Positions 1 to 8,101 are shown, counted from the stretch's first letter. The stretch: 28,309 bases of DNA from CAKSHC01 sp045595395 (GCA_045595395.1 JAZOAH010000027.1:1-28309); one strand, 5' to 3'. Notes: generated by a model not told the origin, from the letters alone. Program-made: numbers and translations.

Positions 1-278
1 CAGACACCTGAAGGTGAATTGCCCGAAGGGCAAGAGAGGCCGGCCTGGGCCGTCCCCTCAAGGGGAAGGTGGGCGGTTTAGTACAAATCGATAAGCCCGG
101 ATAACACCTCATCCGTCTGCTTCGCAGACACCTGAAGGTGAATTGCCCGAAGGGCAAGAGAGGCCGGCCTGGGCCGTCCCCTCAAGGGGAAGGTGGGCGG
201 TTTAGTACAAATCGATAAGCCCGGATAACACCTCATCCGTCTGCTTCGCAGACACCTTCCCCTCAAGGGGAAGGCCTG
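1..278. repeat. Tandem 124-bp hairpin-rich intergenic repeat (two full copies, one partial)
   Basis: Positions 1-124 and 125-248 are identical head-to-tail copies, and a third copy starts at 249 but after nine bases jumps to the CCTTCCCC-TCAA-GGGGAAGG hairpin (255-274). Each unit holds several short stem-loops: CACCT/AGGTG (5-16), TTGCCC-GAA-GGGCAA (19-33), TCCCC-TCAA-GGGGA (53-66) and GTCTGC-TTC-GCAGAC (239-253 across the unit junction). No convincing reading frame or T-tract terminator is present. The first copy begins at the window edge, so the array may extend upstream. It resembles the REP-like palindromic repeats common between genes of gut Clostridia; that family link is from memory, the repeat itself is seen directly. 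Confidence 0.85.
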
Positions 279-320
279 ATAGGTAGAAAGCTTCGCTTTC
301 TTTGATTTAGAAAGGATTCC

Positions 321-1553
321 ATGGACAACGCAAGATATCTGGCCATCCGCTCACTCATTGAAACTATCGAGCGGGGCGCCTATTCCAATTTAGAACTCAA
401 GCGCACCCTCGGCCGCAGCGAATTGTCGGTCGGGGGCCGTGCCCTGTATAAACAACTCTATTTCGGCACGCTGGAACGGCTGCGCCTGCTCGATCATCAT
501 CTGGCGCAGGCCAGCAAAATGAAACTAAGTAAAATGTCGCCGCTGATCCTCAACACCCTGCGTGTCGGTGCTTACGGCCTATATTTTACCGACTTCCCGC
601 CGGCCAAAACGGTCAGCGAAACGGTGGCCATCCTCAAGAAAAAAGCCCCCGGCGCCGCCTCCTTGGCCAACGCCGTGCTGCGCCATCTGCCGCCCCTGTC
701 GGAGGATCTGCCGCCCGCCATTCGTTACAGCGTCGATGATGATGTCTACCGTCGCCTGCAATCAGCGCTGAGCCAAAAGACGGATGAGTTCCTGGCCGGT
801 ACCCTGACCCCCGCCCCCATTTTCGCACGGGTCAACACCCTGCGTATCGACACCGACACCCTGCTACATATCTTATCCGAGGAGGGCGTAACGGCAACGG
901 CCGCCGCCCTGCCAAACGCCATACAGTTGCAAGTATCGGGCGCCATCGAAGCCCTGCCCTCCTACCGTAAGGGGCTGTTCCATCTGCAGGGGCTTTCCTC
1001 CCAGACGGCCGTGGCAACCTTATCGCCCAAACCGGGTGAAACGGTGCTGGATCTGTGCTGCGCCCCCGGCGGCAAAGCCTTCACCGCCGCCCAATACATG
1101 AACAACGAGGGCCGCATCTACGGCTTTGACCTGCACGACCATCGGGTCGATCTCATCCGAGCCGGCAGTCAGCGGCTGGGCCTTTCCTGCATCACTGCCC
1201 GCACCGCCGATGCCACCGCCGACCTCGATGCGCCGATGGCCGATGCCATCCTGGCCGATGTGCCCTGCTCGGCTCTCGGCCAACTCTCCCGCCGCCCCGA
1301 ACTGCGCTACGGCAAGGCCGATATCCCCTCTCTCAATCGAGTACAGTCGGCCATTTTGGACAATGCCGCCCGCTACCTCAAGCCCGGCGGCCGCCTGCTC
1401 TATTCCACCTGTACCCTAGATCCCCGTGAAAATGACGAGGTACGCAACACTTTTCTCGCCCTTCACCCCGAATTTTCCGTTTGTGATACGAAAATCATAG
1501 CCGAGCCGCACGACGGCTTTTACCTAACGCTGCTCAAAAAGGACGAAACATGA
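321..1553 (+). CDS. rsmB: 16S rRNA (cytosine-967-C5)-methyltransferase RsmB
   Basis: The 410-residue product has the two-part build of RsmB: an N-terminal NusB-like helical RNA-binding domain (about residues 1-130) and a C-terminal class I methyltransferase domain. Visible motifs are the SAM loop LDLCCAPGGK (near 243), the catalytic-site DVPCSALG (near 312) and the second cysteine in YSTCT (near 360), the two-cysteine arrangement of RNA m5C methyltransferases. It methylates C967 of 16S rRNA in the cytoplasm. The ATG is preceded by AAAGGA. It is the first gene of an operon in which each following gene overlaps the previous one; its last bases form an ATGA overlap with rlmN. Full family length, no damage seen. 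Confidence 0.95.
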   Translation: MDNARYLAIRSLIETIERGAYSNLELKRTLGRSELSVGGRALYKQLYFGTLERLRLLDHHLAQASKMKLSKMSPLILNTLRVGAYGLYFTDFPPAKTVSETVAILKKKAPGAASLANAVLRHLPPLSEDLPPAIRYSVDDDVYRRLQSALSQKTDEFLAGTLTPAPIFARVNTLRIDTDTLLHILSEEGVTATAAALPNAIQLQVSGAIEALPSYRKGLFHLQGLSSQTAVATLSPKPGETVLDLCCAPGGKAFTAAQYMNNEGRIYGFDLHDHRVDLIRAGSQRLGLSCITARTADATADLDAPMADAILADVPCSALGQLSRRPELRYGKADIPSLNRVQSAILDNAARYLKPGGRLLYSTCTLDPRENDEVRNTFLALHPEFSVCDTKIIAEPHDGFYLTLLKKDET

Positions 1554-2575
1554 ACGATATCAAAAGCATGAGCTATGAGGAACTGACCGACTTTATCCTT
1601 TCGGCCGGCTTCCCACGCTTTCGCGCCGACCAGCTCTATCGGCATCTGGCCCGTGGCATCGCCACCTGGGAGGACATTCCCAATCTGCCAAAAGCCATGA
1701 TCGACTGGCTGCGCCAACATGCAACATTAACTTCTTTCCAAATTGTAAATAAATACTGCTCAACCCTTGACGGAACGGTCAAATATTTAGTAGAATTAGA
1801 TGATAGCGCCCGTGTCGAGTGCGTGGTCATGGATTATGAGCATGGCCTGTCGGTCTGCCTGTCTACCCAGGTCGGCTGCCGCATGGGCTGCGCCTTCTGC
1901 GCCTCCACCATCGGCGGCCGTGAACGGGATATGACGGCCGGCGAGATCCGTGACCAGTACCTGTTTTTAGCCAAAGATATGGGCCGACGCATCGACTCGA
2001 TCGTACTCATGGGCATGGGCGAGCCGCTGGACAACTACGACAATGTGCTGCGCTTTATCCGTTTGATGAACGACGAGCGTGGCGTCAATCTCTCCACCCG
2101 TCACATCGCTCTGTCCACCTGCGGTCTGACCCCACGCATCCGACAACTGGCGCAGGAAAAGCTGGGCATCGCCCTGGCCGTATCCCTGCATGCGCCCAAC
2201 GATGAACTGCGTCGGCAGATCATGCCGGTGGCGCACACCCATCCGATCAAAGACTTGATCGACGCCTGTGTCGACTATGAAAATAAGACCGGGCGGCGCA
2301 TCACCTTTGAATATACCTTGATCAAGGGCTTCAACGATTCACGTTCGTGTGCGCAGCAGTTGATCGCCCTGCTCCGTCCCCTCAAAAATCGTCATGTCAA
2401 CCTTATCAGCGTAAACCCGGTCGAGGGACGGGACTTTGAGCGCTGTACCAAAGAAGACATTTTCGCATTTCAAAAGTTGCTTGGCGCCGGGCATATCAAT
2501 GCCACGGTGCGCCGCACGATGGGGAGTGACATCTCCGGTTCCTGCGGCCAATTAAAGCGCAAAGAAAGGTCGTGA
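1550..2575 (+). CDS. rlmN: Dual-specificity rRNA/tRNA adenine-C2 methyltransferase RlmN (radical SAM)
   Basis: The 341-residue protein carries the radical SAM cluster motif CRMGCAFC (CxxxCxxC, near residue 110), followed by GEIRDQ and MGMGEPLDNYDNV, hallmarks of RlmN, and a C-terminal cysteine region (GSDISGSCGQL) that supplies the methyl-carrying cysteine. Known family role: C2 methylation of A2503 in 23S rRNA and A37 in some tRNAs. Cfr, the resistance relative, is a close alternative, but the rsmB-rlmN-prpC context and whole-length match favour RlmN. Start ATG overlaps the rsmB stop (ATGA), which implies translational coupling; the stop overlaps a GTG that could start prpC. Confidence 0.95.
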   Translation: MNDIKSMSYEELTDFILSAGFPRFRADQLYRHLARGIATWEDIPNLPKAMIDWLRQHATLTSFQIVNKYCSTLDGTVKYLVELDDSARVECVVMDYEHGLSVCLSTQVGCRMGCAFCASTIGGRERDMTAGEIRDQYLFLAKDMGRRIDSIVLMGMGEPLDNYDNVLRFIRLMNDERGVNLSTRHIALSTCGLTPRIRQLAQEKLGIALAVSLHAPNDELRRQIMPVAHTHPIKDLIDACVDYENKTGRRITFEYTLIKGFNDSRSCAQQLIALLRPLKNRHVNLISVNPVEGRDFERCTKEDIFAFQKLLGAGHINATVRRTMGSDISGSCGQLKRKERS

Positions 2576-2580
2576 AAGAT

Positions 2581-3306
2581 ATGCAGATCGTCGGCATGAC
2601 CGACAAGGGCGTTGTCCGCGCCGAAAACCAGGACACCTTCGTGCACGGCTCTCTGTCCGAGCAGACGGTGTACGCCGCCGTGCTTGACGGCATGGGCGGG
2701 GCCAAGGCCGGACGCTACGCCAGCACCTTCGCCGCCGAGACCTTCGTTTCGGCCCTAACCGAAAATAGGAAAGAGGTCGAGGACAATCCCGCCACGACCC
2801 TTCACAGCATCCTCAAGCAGGTCAATGCCGCTGTATACGATAAGGCCGTGGGCCATGTGGAATATGACGGCATGGGCACCACCTTCGTCGGCTGTGTCCT
2901 GACCGACGGCATCGGCATCATCGCCAACATCGGCGACAGCCGTGCCTACCTGATCGACAAGGACTCCTGCAAGGCCATCACCCGGGATCACTCGATCGTA
3001 GCGGCTCTGGTCGCCCTGGGCGAGATCACCGATGAGGAGGCTCGTGTTCATCCCCAGCGCAACGTCATCACCCGTGCCATCGGCACCGACGACGGTGTGG
3101 AGGCCGATCTGTATCCGGTCGACATCAACGGCAAGACGTTGCTGCTGTGCTCGGACGGCCTGCATGGCTACTTTACCCCCGAGGAATTGGGCAACTTCGT
3201 CCGCCAATACCAGCCCGAAGAGGCCTGCCGCAAACTGGTTAAAGAGGCCTGCGCACGAGGCGGTCGGGATAACATCACCGTCATTATTATGGATGCAAGG
3301 AGTTGA
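2581..3306 (+). CDS. prpC: PP2C-type serine/threonine phosphatase, PrkC partner
   Basis: About 241 residues with the ordered PP2C metal-binding motifs: VRAENQDTF near the N-terminus, AVLDGMGG (Asp and Gly of motif II), GMGTTFVG, NIGDSRAYL, TRDHSIV, LLCSDGLHGY and GGRDNITVI at the end. These bind two Mn/Mg ions and remove phosphate from Ser/Thr residues. It sits directly ahead of prkC, the kinase it opposes in Firmicutes, so the pair sets the phosphorylation state of common targets. A GTG at 2572 that overlaps the rlmN stop would add MKD, but the AAAGG at 2565-2569 lies only two bases from it; the ATG at 2581 gives the usual family N-terminus. Complete, nothing unusual. Confidence 0.93.
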   Translation: MQIVGMTDKGVVRAENQDTFVHGSLSEQTVYAAVLDGMGGAKAGRYASTFAAETFVSALTENRKEVEDNPATTLHSILKQVNAAVYDKAVGHVEYDGMGTTFVGCVLTDGIGIIANIGDSRAYLIDKDSCKAITRDHSIVAALVALGEITDEEARVHPQRNVITRAIGTDDGVEADLYPVDINGKTLLLCSDGLHGYFTPEELGNFVRQYQPEEACRKLVKEACARGGRDNITVIIMDARS

Positions 3307-3311
3307 AAATC

Positions 3312-5006
3312 ATGGATAGATATACCGGTACGATCCTCAAAGACCGCTTTGTATTAGAAGATGTCGTCGGCAGCGGCGGTATGGCCATCGTCTACCGAGC
3401 CACCGACCGTGTCACCGGCAACACCGTTGCCGTTAAGATCCTCAAGGAAGAGTTTGTGTCGGATGAACAGTTCCGCCGCCGCTTCCTCAACGAATCCCGT
3501 GCCATCTCCATGCTGCGCCACCGCAACATCGTCAGCGTTATTGACTTTGATTTTGAAGGCAATCTCCAATACATCGTCATGGAATATGTCGACGGTATCA
3601 CCTTAAAGGATTTCATCCGTTCCCAGAAGATCATTCCCGCCGGCATCGCCATCAAGGTCACCATGCAGATCCTCTCGGCCCTGCAACACGCCCATGAGCG
3701 TGGCGTTATCCATCGAGATATCAAGCCGCAGAATATCATGATCTTAAACGACGGCACCATCAAGGTCATGGACTTCGGCATTGCCCGCATCAATAAATTT
3801 GAGACCATTACCATGACCGACAAGGCCATCGGTACCGTTTATTACATCTCACCCGAACAGGCCCGCGGCGAACATACCGATGAGCGTAGCGACATCTACT
3901 CCATCGGCGTCATGCTCTATGAAATGCTGACCGGCGAGATGCCCTTTGACGGCGACACACCGGTCAATGTGGCCATCAAGCAGATCCAATCGGCCGCCAA
4001 GCGCCCTCGCTCGATCAACCGTTCCATTCCCGTGGGTCTGGAACAGATCGTCATGTGCGCCATGATGAAGACTCCCGACAAACGCTATGCCAACGCCTTT
4101 GATATGATCGGCGACCTGAAAAAGGTTTTAGCCGATGAATCGGTCGTCTTTGATTACGATCTAAGCGAAGAACTGCCCACCGGCGATCTGACGGCCGCTC
4201 CCGAACAGCCCAAGGAAAAGTTCTGGACCAAGAACAACATCCTCGCCCTGTGCTCGGGCATCGGCGCAGGCCTGGTCGTCATCGTGCTGATCATCGTCCT
4301 CTTCTTTGCCGGCGGCGGTGGCGGCGACGCCTCCTCCTCGCCTCAGGCCATTGAGGTGCCCAATTTTGTCGGCAAACTGCTCAGCGCCGTTGAGAACGAT
4401 ATGATGATCGGTGATCTGACCATCACCACCGAAGAAGAATATAACGCCGACTACGACGAGGGCTACATCTTTGAACAGTCCATCGCCGCCGGCACCGAAG
4501 TACAGACCGGCACCGAGGTCGTCGTCAAAGTCTCGCTCGGCTCTAAAACCATCACCGTGCCCAACATCGTCGACAGTGAACAGGAAAGCGCTATAGCTGC
4601 CCTGGATCGTCTGGGCATCGAGTATCAGATCATCAAGCAGCAGAGCAACGATGTCAAGGAAAACTATGTCATTCGCACCCAGCCGGCCGCCGACCAGCAG
4701 ATCACCGAAGGCCAAACCCTATTTGTCTATGTTTCGACCGGCAGCGACAAGGTCATGGTCGAAGTGCCCGACTGCATCGGCAAGGATAAGAACACCGCTA
4801 TCATGATGCTTTCGGCTGCCAACCTCACCTATAACATCATTGACGAGGAATATAACGACACCTATCGAGCCGGCATGATCATCAAGCAGTCGATCCAGGC
4901 CGGTACCGAGGTCGAAGAGGGCCGTGAGATCATACTCGTCATTTCCAAGGGGCCCGACCCCAACACCGTCCCTGATCCGCCGACCACCGATTCGGAGGAA
5001 GAATAA
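3312..5006 (+). CDS. prkC: PASTA-domain serine/threonine protein kinase PrkC
   Basis: A 564-residue membrane kinase. Kinase domain (about 10-270): glycine loop GSGGMA, catalytic Lys in VAVKIL (near 42), HRDIKPQN catalytic loop (near 134), DFGIAR and the activation-loop SPEQARG. A single membrane helix lies near 306-336 (ILALCSGIGAGLVVIVLIIVLFF), followed by a glycine stretch and three extracellular PASTA repeats beginning IEVPNFVG (347), ITVPNIVD (413) and VEVPDCIG (482), then an acidic tail. Family role: PASTA domains sense muropeptides or lipid II and control cell-wall metabolism, dormancy exit and spore germination. AAGGAG at 3298-3303 is spaced eight bases from this ATG, so it is preferred to the TTG at 3303. 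Three PASTA repeats is typical for Clostridia. Confidence 0.96.
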   Translation: MDRYTGTILKDRFVLEDVVGSGGMAIVYRATDRVTGNTVAVKILKEEFVSDEQFRRRFLNESRAISMLRHRNIVSVIDFDFEGNLQYIVMEYVDGITLKDFIRSQKIIPAGIAIKVTMQILSALQHAHERGVIHRDIKPQNIMILNDGTIKVMDFGIARINKFETITMTDKAIGTVYYISPEQARGEHTDERSDIYSIGVMLYEMLTGEMPFDGDTPVNVAIKQIQSAAKRPRSINRSIPVGLEQIVMCAMMKTPDKRYANAFDMIGDLKKVLADESVVFDYDLSEELPTGDLTAAPEQPKEKFWTKNNILALCSGIGAGLVVIVLIIVLFFAGGGGGDASSSPQAIEVPNFVGKLLSAVENDMMIGDLTITTEEEYNADYDEGYIFEQSIAAGTEVQTGTEVVVKVSLGSKTITVPNIVDSEQESAIAALDRLGIEYQIIKQQSNDVKENYVIRTQPAADQQITEGQTLFVYVSTGSDKVMVEVPDCIGKDKNTAIMMLSAANLTYNIIDEEYNDTYRAGMIIKQSIQAGTEVEEGREIILVISKGPDPNTVPDPPTTDSEEE

Positions 5007-5875
5007 TGGAGGGATTGGTAACTCGCTCCCTTGGTGGATTTTATAATGTTACCAGCGGCGGCGCGGTTTACGAAAGTAAGCCGCGCGGCCTTTTTCGCAA
5101 AGAAAAAACGGTCATCACCGTCGGTGACCTGGTCACCTTTACCCCGCAGGAAAACGATCTGGCCGTCATTGAAGAGCTGCACCCACGCAAAAACCTCTTT
5201 GTGCGCCCGCCCATTTCCAACCTCGATCGGCTCTTTATCGTCATTGCTGCGGCCGATCCTACGCCCGACACCTTCTTTGCCGATAAACTGACCGTCATGG
5301 CCCGCCACACCGATGTCCAGCCTATTCTGGTCATCAACAAGGCCGACCTGGCCGATCCCGCACCCCTGCAGCAGCTCTACAGCAAGGCCGGCTTTTCGGT
5401 GATCCTGGCCAACGGCCGCACCGGCCAAGGCACACAGGAGATATTAACCATGGCACAGGACGGCATCAGCGCCCTGGCCGGCTTTTCTGGCGTCGGTAAA
5501 TCCAGCCTTCTCTCTCATCTGGTGCCGCAGGCGCTGGAAACGGGCGAGATCTCAAAAAAATTAGGACGAGGCCGCCACACCACCCGCCACGTCGAGCTTT
5601 TCCCGGTCGGCAACGGCTTTTTTGCCGACACGCCCGGCTTCTCCTCGCTGGAACTGGTCGAGCAATCCACCCTGCGTGTTCACGACCTGGCCGCCTGCTT
5701 CCCCGAATTTTCGCCCTATCTCGACGCCTGCCGCTTCACCAACTGCTCCCACCGCTCGGAAAAGGGCTGCGCCATCCGTGATGCCGTCGACCAAGGGCTC
5801 ATCGCTCCTTCCCGCCACAGATCCTACTGTGATCTCTACGAACAATTAAAAGCCATCCCCGATTGGCAAAAATAA
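5006..5875 (+). CDS. rsgA: Ribosome small-subunit-dependent GTPase RsgA
   Basis: A 289-residue circularly permuted GTPase. N-terminal OB fold (about 1-65), then GTPase motifs in permuted order: NKAD (G4, near 110) before the P-loop GFSGVGKSSL (near 160), TTRHVELF (G2) and DTPGF (G3). The C-terminal zinc site is visible as CRFTNCSH...GC. RsgA checks late 30S maturation and releases RbfA. Its ATG shares one base with the prkC stop (TAATG), so translation is coupled. In many Firmicutes the next genes are rpe and thiN; here the operon stops, and a sequence repeated in inverted form beyond 8.3 kb starts two bases after the stop codon. Confidence 0.95.
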   Translation: MEGLVTRSLGGFYNVTSGGAVYESKPRGLFRKEKTVITVGDLVTFTPQENDLAVIEELHPRKNLFVRPPISNLDRLFIVIAAADPTPDTFFADKLTVMARHTDVQPILVINKADLADPAPLQQLYSKAGFSVILANGRTGQGTQEILTMAQDGISALAGFSGVGKSSLLSHLVPQALETGEISKKLGRGRHTTRHVELFPVGNGFFADTPGFSSLELVEQSTLRVHDLAACFPEFSPYLDACRFTNCSHRSEKGCAIRDAVDQGLIAPSRHRSYCDLYEQLKAIPDWQK

Positions 5876-5876
5876 A

Positions 5877-5917
5877 GGACATCCTTTGAGGCACACTCCG
5901 TAAGGACGTGTGCCTCA
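5877..5917. repeat. Left inverted repeat bounding the 5.9-8.4 kb block
   Basis: GGACATCC followed by a 10-bp stem TGAGGCACAC/GTGTGCCTCA around a CCGTAAGGAC-type loop. The reverse complement of 8361-8402 is nearly the same sequence: identical octamer, loop almost identical, and one A-T pair in this stem replaced by G-C in the other copy, which keeps the pairing. No T-tract follows on the plus strand, so it is not an obvious terminator for rsgA. It may be a block boundary, a shared 3'-end hairpin family, or both. Confidence 0.8.
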
Positions 5918-5920
5918 ATG

Positions 5921-6031
5921 ATATCCGTTCCTTTTTGGAACGGGTGATATGCCTTCGGCATATTAAGGAACGGATATTATATCTCCTAAGAGATGTATCA
6001 TTATCCTTGCCGAAAAAATTTGTTTTTTCGG
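5921..6031. other. Structured intergenic segment with mutually exclusive stems
   Basis: ATATCCGTTCC (5921-5931) can pair with GGAACGGATAT (5967-5977), enclosing an ATATGCC-TTC-GGCATAT hairpin (5947-5963), or its inner part CCGTTCC can instead pair with the adjacent GGAACGG (5937-5943). A further stem CCGAAAAAA/TTTTTTCGG lies at 6010-6031. The density of stems suggests a structured RNA or a palindromic mobile repeat. No known riboswitch or RNA family was recognised, and either strand could be the functional one. Confidence 0.45.
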
Positions 6032-6069
6032 TAGGTGAGTTTACCTTTCTCAAAGTATGTAACCCACTA

Positions 6070-6101
6070 TGACACTTTCAAACTATGAAAGTGTCATTTT
6101 T
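6070..6101 (+). terminator. Rho-independent terminator-like hairpin, plus strand
   Basis: A perfect 10-bp stem TGACACTTTC/GAAAGTGTCA with a 7-base loop, followed by TTTTTG on the plus strand. It could end a transcript from rsgA or from the structured segment just before it. Confidence 0.7.
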
Positions 6102-6105
6102 GTAT

Positions 6106-6144
6106 GAAAAAACGGAGACATCTTCTTTGCGAGGTGTCTCCGTT
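6106..6144 (-). terminator. Rho-independent terminator of the SulP-HAD unit
   Basis: On the minus strand ACGGAGACA pairs with TGTCTCCGT across a loop and is followed directly by TTTTTT. It lies 17 bases beyond the last stop codon of the HAD pseudogene. Confidence 0.8.
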
Positions 6145-6160
6145 GATCTGTACCTTGATT

Positions 6161-6722
6161 TTATAAATGCTCTTCAAACGAGCGCACAAATATATTGGCT
6201 TTTTCTCTAAGCTCGGCGGTGTCTTACTCATCGTGACGGTCATAAGCGCCGAAGACAAAATAGCCTGCTTTTGCGGCATTGGTGACGTCGATTAAGTTAT
6301 CGTCAAAAAACTTCATATCCAACTTGGTGAGCCCGAAATCCTCAACCGACCAGACCTTTTCAAAAAGGTGAAAAACGCCGTTATTGATAAGGCGGACAGG
6401 GGGTTTGCGGTGCGCACGAAGAGTCTCGTGTTCTCACCTTTTAGCATTTCAAGATATTCCTTCACACCCGACTTTAGCCTTATATTGTTGGTATATTCAT
6501 AAACAAGCCGCTCACGCATTTTGTTTACCATATTCTCCACCGTATCGTTCACCCCTAAGGTGAGATAATGCTCGGCGGTTTTGGTATAGCCCAAAGGGGT
6601 TATAAATGTTATAAGTTCGCCGTCATAAGAAATGCCTGCCTCATCTGAAATGCTGAGCATTGCGGCCTCATATCCGGGCATCGAATCGATAAGCACGCCG
6701 TCAAGTCGAAAACGTAAATCAT
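6161..6722 (-). pseudogene. HAD-superfamily hydrolase, decayed
   Basis: Joining three frames gives a continuous HAD hydrolase of phosphoglycolate-phosphatase type: MIYVFDL then DGVLIDSMPGYE (motif I), a cap region, RTANPLSA (motif II area), then LINNGVFHLFEKVW, LTKLDMKFFDDN (motif IV) and NAAKAGYFVFGAYDR. Damage: a missing base at about 6700-6703 breaks the frame inside the DxD nucleophile motif, a second frameshift lies near 6385-6393, and an in-frame TAA occurs at 6224-6226 before the final tail ending EEHL. The ATG at 6722 overlaps the SulP stop (ATGA), so this was the coupled second gene of that operon. Codons such as ATA, AGA and GTA are commoner here than in genes outside the block. A true enzyme is unlikely to be made. 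Confidence 0.85.
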
Positions 6723-8011
6723 ATTTCCTGCTCCTTTTTGCCCTTTGAAAGCTTTCTTATCACAACAAAAATTATGTGCAAAGCAAGACCTACGGCAATT
6801 GCAACAACAAGGTCAAAAATAACAGTGAGCGCAAAGGTTACGCAAAGTACCGCAATATCGCAGAAGCTCTTTTGCTTTATAATCTTAACAAACTTGCGCC
6901 ACTCGCTCATATTGTACGCTACCATAAAGAGGATAGCGGCAATTGTAGGCATCGGGATAAGCGCGGCATAGGGCATAAGGAAGAGAAGCACCAGCAGTAG
7001 CACTATCGCATGCACCATGCCTGCAACGGGAGTCTTACCGCCGTTTTTGGCATTGGCAGAGGTTCTGGCTATCGCGCCCGTGGCAGGAATACCGCCGAAG
7101 AATACCGAAGCGATATTGCCAAATCCCTGAGCCACAAGCTCGGTGTTGGGGTTGTGCTTTGCATTCACCATGGTATCGGCAACCACGCAGGAAAGCAGGG
7201 ATTCTATTGCCGCAAGGATAGCGATGGTAAAGGCGTTGGGGATAACTGCGATAATTTTCTGCAGGCTTATATCCATAGCGCCGAAGTCCATGTGGGGAAG
7301 GCCTGTGGGGATGGTGTAAAGATCACCGATTGTAAAAACATTATCACCAAGCACGGGGATAAATTTCACTGCAAGCGCGCTTACGATTACCGCTATCAAA
7401 GAGGGCGGCATGCGCTTTTCAAACTTGGGATAAAAGATAAGTATAATAAGGCTCACCGCACCCACTATAAGTGCCCAGGGGCTGAAGGTGGATACAAACT
7501 CGATATTGGCCTCCATCTTTTCGAGGGTTTCTATGGGTCTTATGCCCTTATCGTAGGTGATGCCTACAAAATCCTTTATCTGACCGAGCAATATGGTGAC
7601 CGCAATACCGCCCGTAAAGCCGACAGTTATGGTGTGGGGCATATATTTTATCAATGTGCCAAGCTTACATACGCCTAAAATTATGAGGATAATACCTGCC
7701 ATAACGGTGGCGAGGAAAAGACCATCCATCCCCTGAGTCGCAACAACACCTGCAACGATGGTGGCAAAGGCCGCTGTGGGGCCAGCTATCTGCACACGGC
7801 TGCCGCCGAGCAGAGATACAACAAAGCCTGCGGCAATGGCGGTATAAACACCGCAAGCAGGCTCAACGCCCGAAGCGAGCGCCAGCGCAATCGAAAGCGG
7901 CAGGGCAATTATTGCCACTATGATACCTGCGATAATATCGTTTAAAAGCTGTTTTTTGGTATAGCCTTTAATCGAATTCAAAAGCTCGGGCTTTAAATAA
8001 AACTCCTTCAT
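6719..8011 (-). CDS. SulP-family anion transporter without STAS domain
   Basis: The 430-residue membrane protein starts with the SulP signature: NDIIAGIIVAIIALPLSIALALASG, then GVYTAI, the conserved GGSRVQIAGPTAAF and MPHTITVGFTGGIA. Ten or more hydrophobic helices follow, and the chain ends in a basic tail (VIRKLSKGKK). SulP proteins move sulfate, bicarbonate or other anions; the substrate cannot be read here. Usual bacterial length is about 500-570 residues because of a C-terminal cytoplasmic STAS domain, which is absent: the stop comes right after the last helix and overlaps the next start codon. It is the only intact gene in the inverted-repeat-bounded block, with its own near-consensus promoter and AAGGGGGA ribosome site. 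Confidence 0.9.
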   Translation of the reverse strand: MKEFYLKPELLNSIKGYTKKQLLNDIIAGIIVAIIALPLSIALALASGVEPACGVYTAIAAGFVVSLLGGSRVQIAGPTAAFATIVAGVVATQGMDGLFLATVMAGIILIILGVCKLGTLIKYMPHTITVGFTGGIAVTILLGQIKDFVGITYDKGIRPIETLEKMEANIEFVSTFSPWALIVGAVSLIILIFYPKFEKRMPPSLIAVIVSALAVKFIPVLGDNVFTIGDLYTIPTGLPHMDFGAMDISLQKIIAVIPNAFTIAILAAIESLLSCVVADTMVNAKHNPNTELVAQGFGNIASVFFGGIPATGAIARTSANAKNGGKTPVAGMVHAIVLLLVLLFLMPYAALIPMPTIAAILFMVAYNMSEWRKFVKIIKQKSFCDIAVLCVTFALTVIFDLVVAIAVGLALHIIFVVIRKLSKGKKEQEI

Positions 8012-8042
8012 ATTATTCCCCCTTAAATTTTCGAACTTTATA

Positions 8043-8070
8043 ATTATACCACCGATAAGTTTAAAGTCAA
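8043..8070 (-). promoter_or_regulatory. Sigma-A promoter for the SulP gene
   Basis: On the minus strand TTGACT (8065-8070), a 16-base spacer and TATAAT (8043-8048) lie about 35 bases ahead of the SulP start. The promoter begins immediately after the terminator at 8072-8096, so SulP transcription is separated from the gene remnant upstream. Confidence 0.8.
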
Positions 8071-8071
8071 G

Positions 8072-8096
8072 AAAAATCCCCCTATAAGGGGGATTT
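8072..8096 (-). terminator. Rho-independent terminator behind the lipase remnant
   Basis: AAATCCCCC/GGGGGATTT stem (9 bp) with a five-base loop, followed on the minus strand by a short T-run. It follows the remnant's stop codon and precedes the SulP promoter. Confidence 0.8.
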
Positions 8097-8101
8097 CCGC
8101 A

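Noticed and set aside
1..278. CRISPR array at the window start
   Set aside because: The repeat unit is 124 bp with no unique spacers between copies and no cas genes nearby.
5799..6053. 84-codon minus-strand frame through the hairpin region
   Set aside because: It reads across the inverted repeat and several stem-loops into the antisense of rsgA, has a strongly Arg/Ser-rich low-complexity look, and no ribosome site. The stems explain the sequence better.
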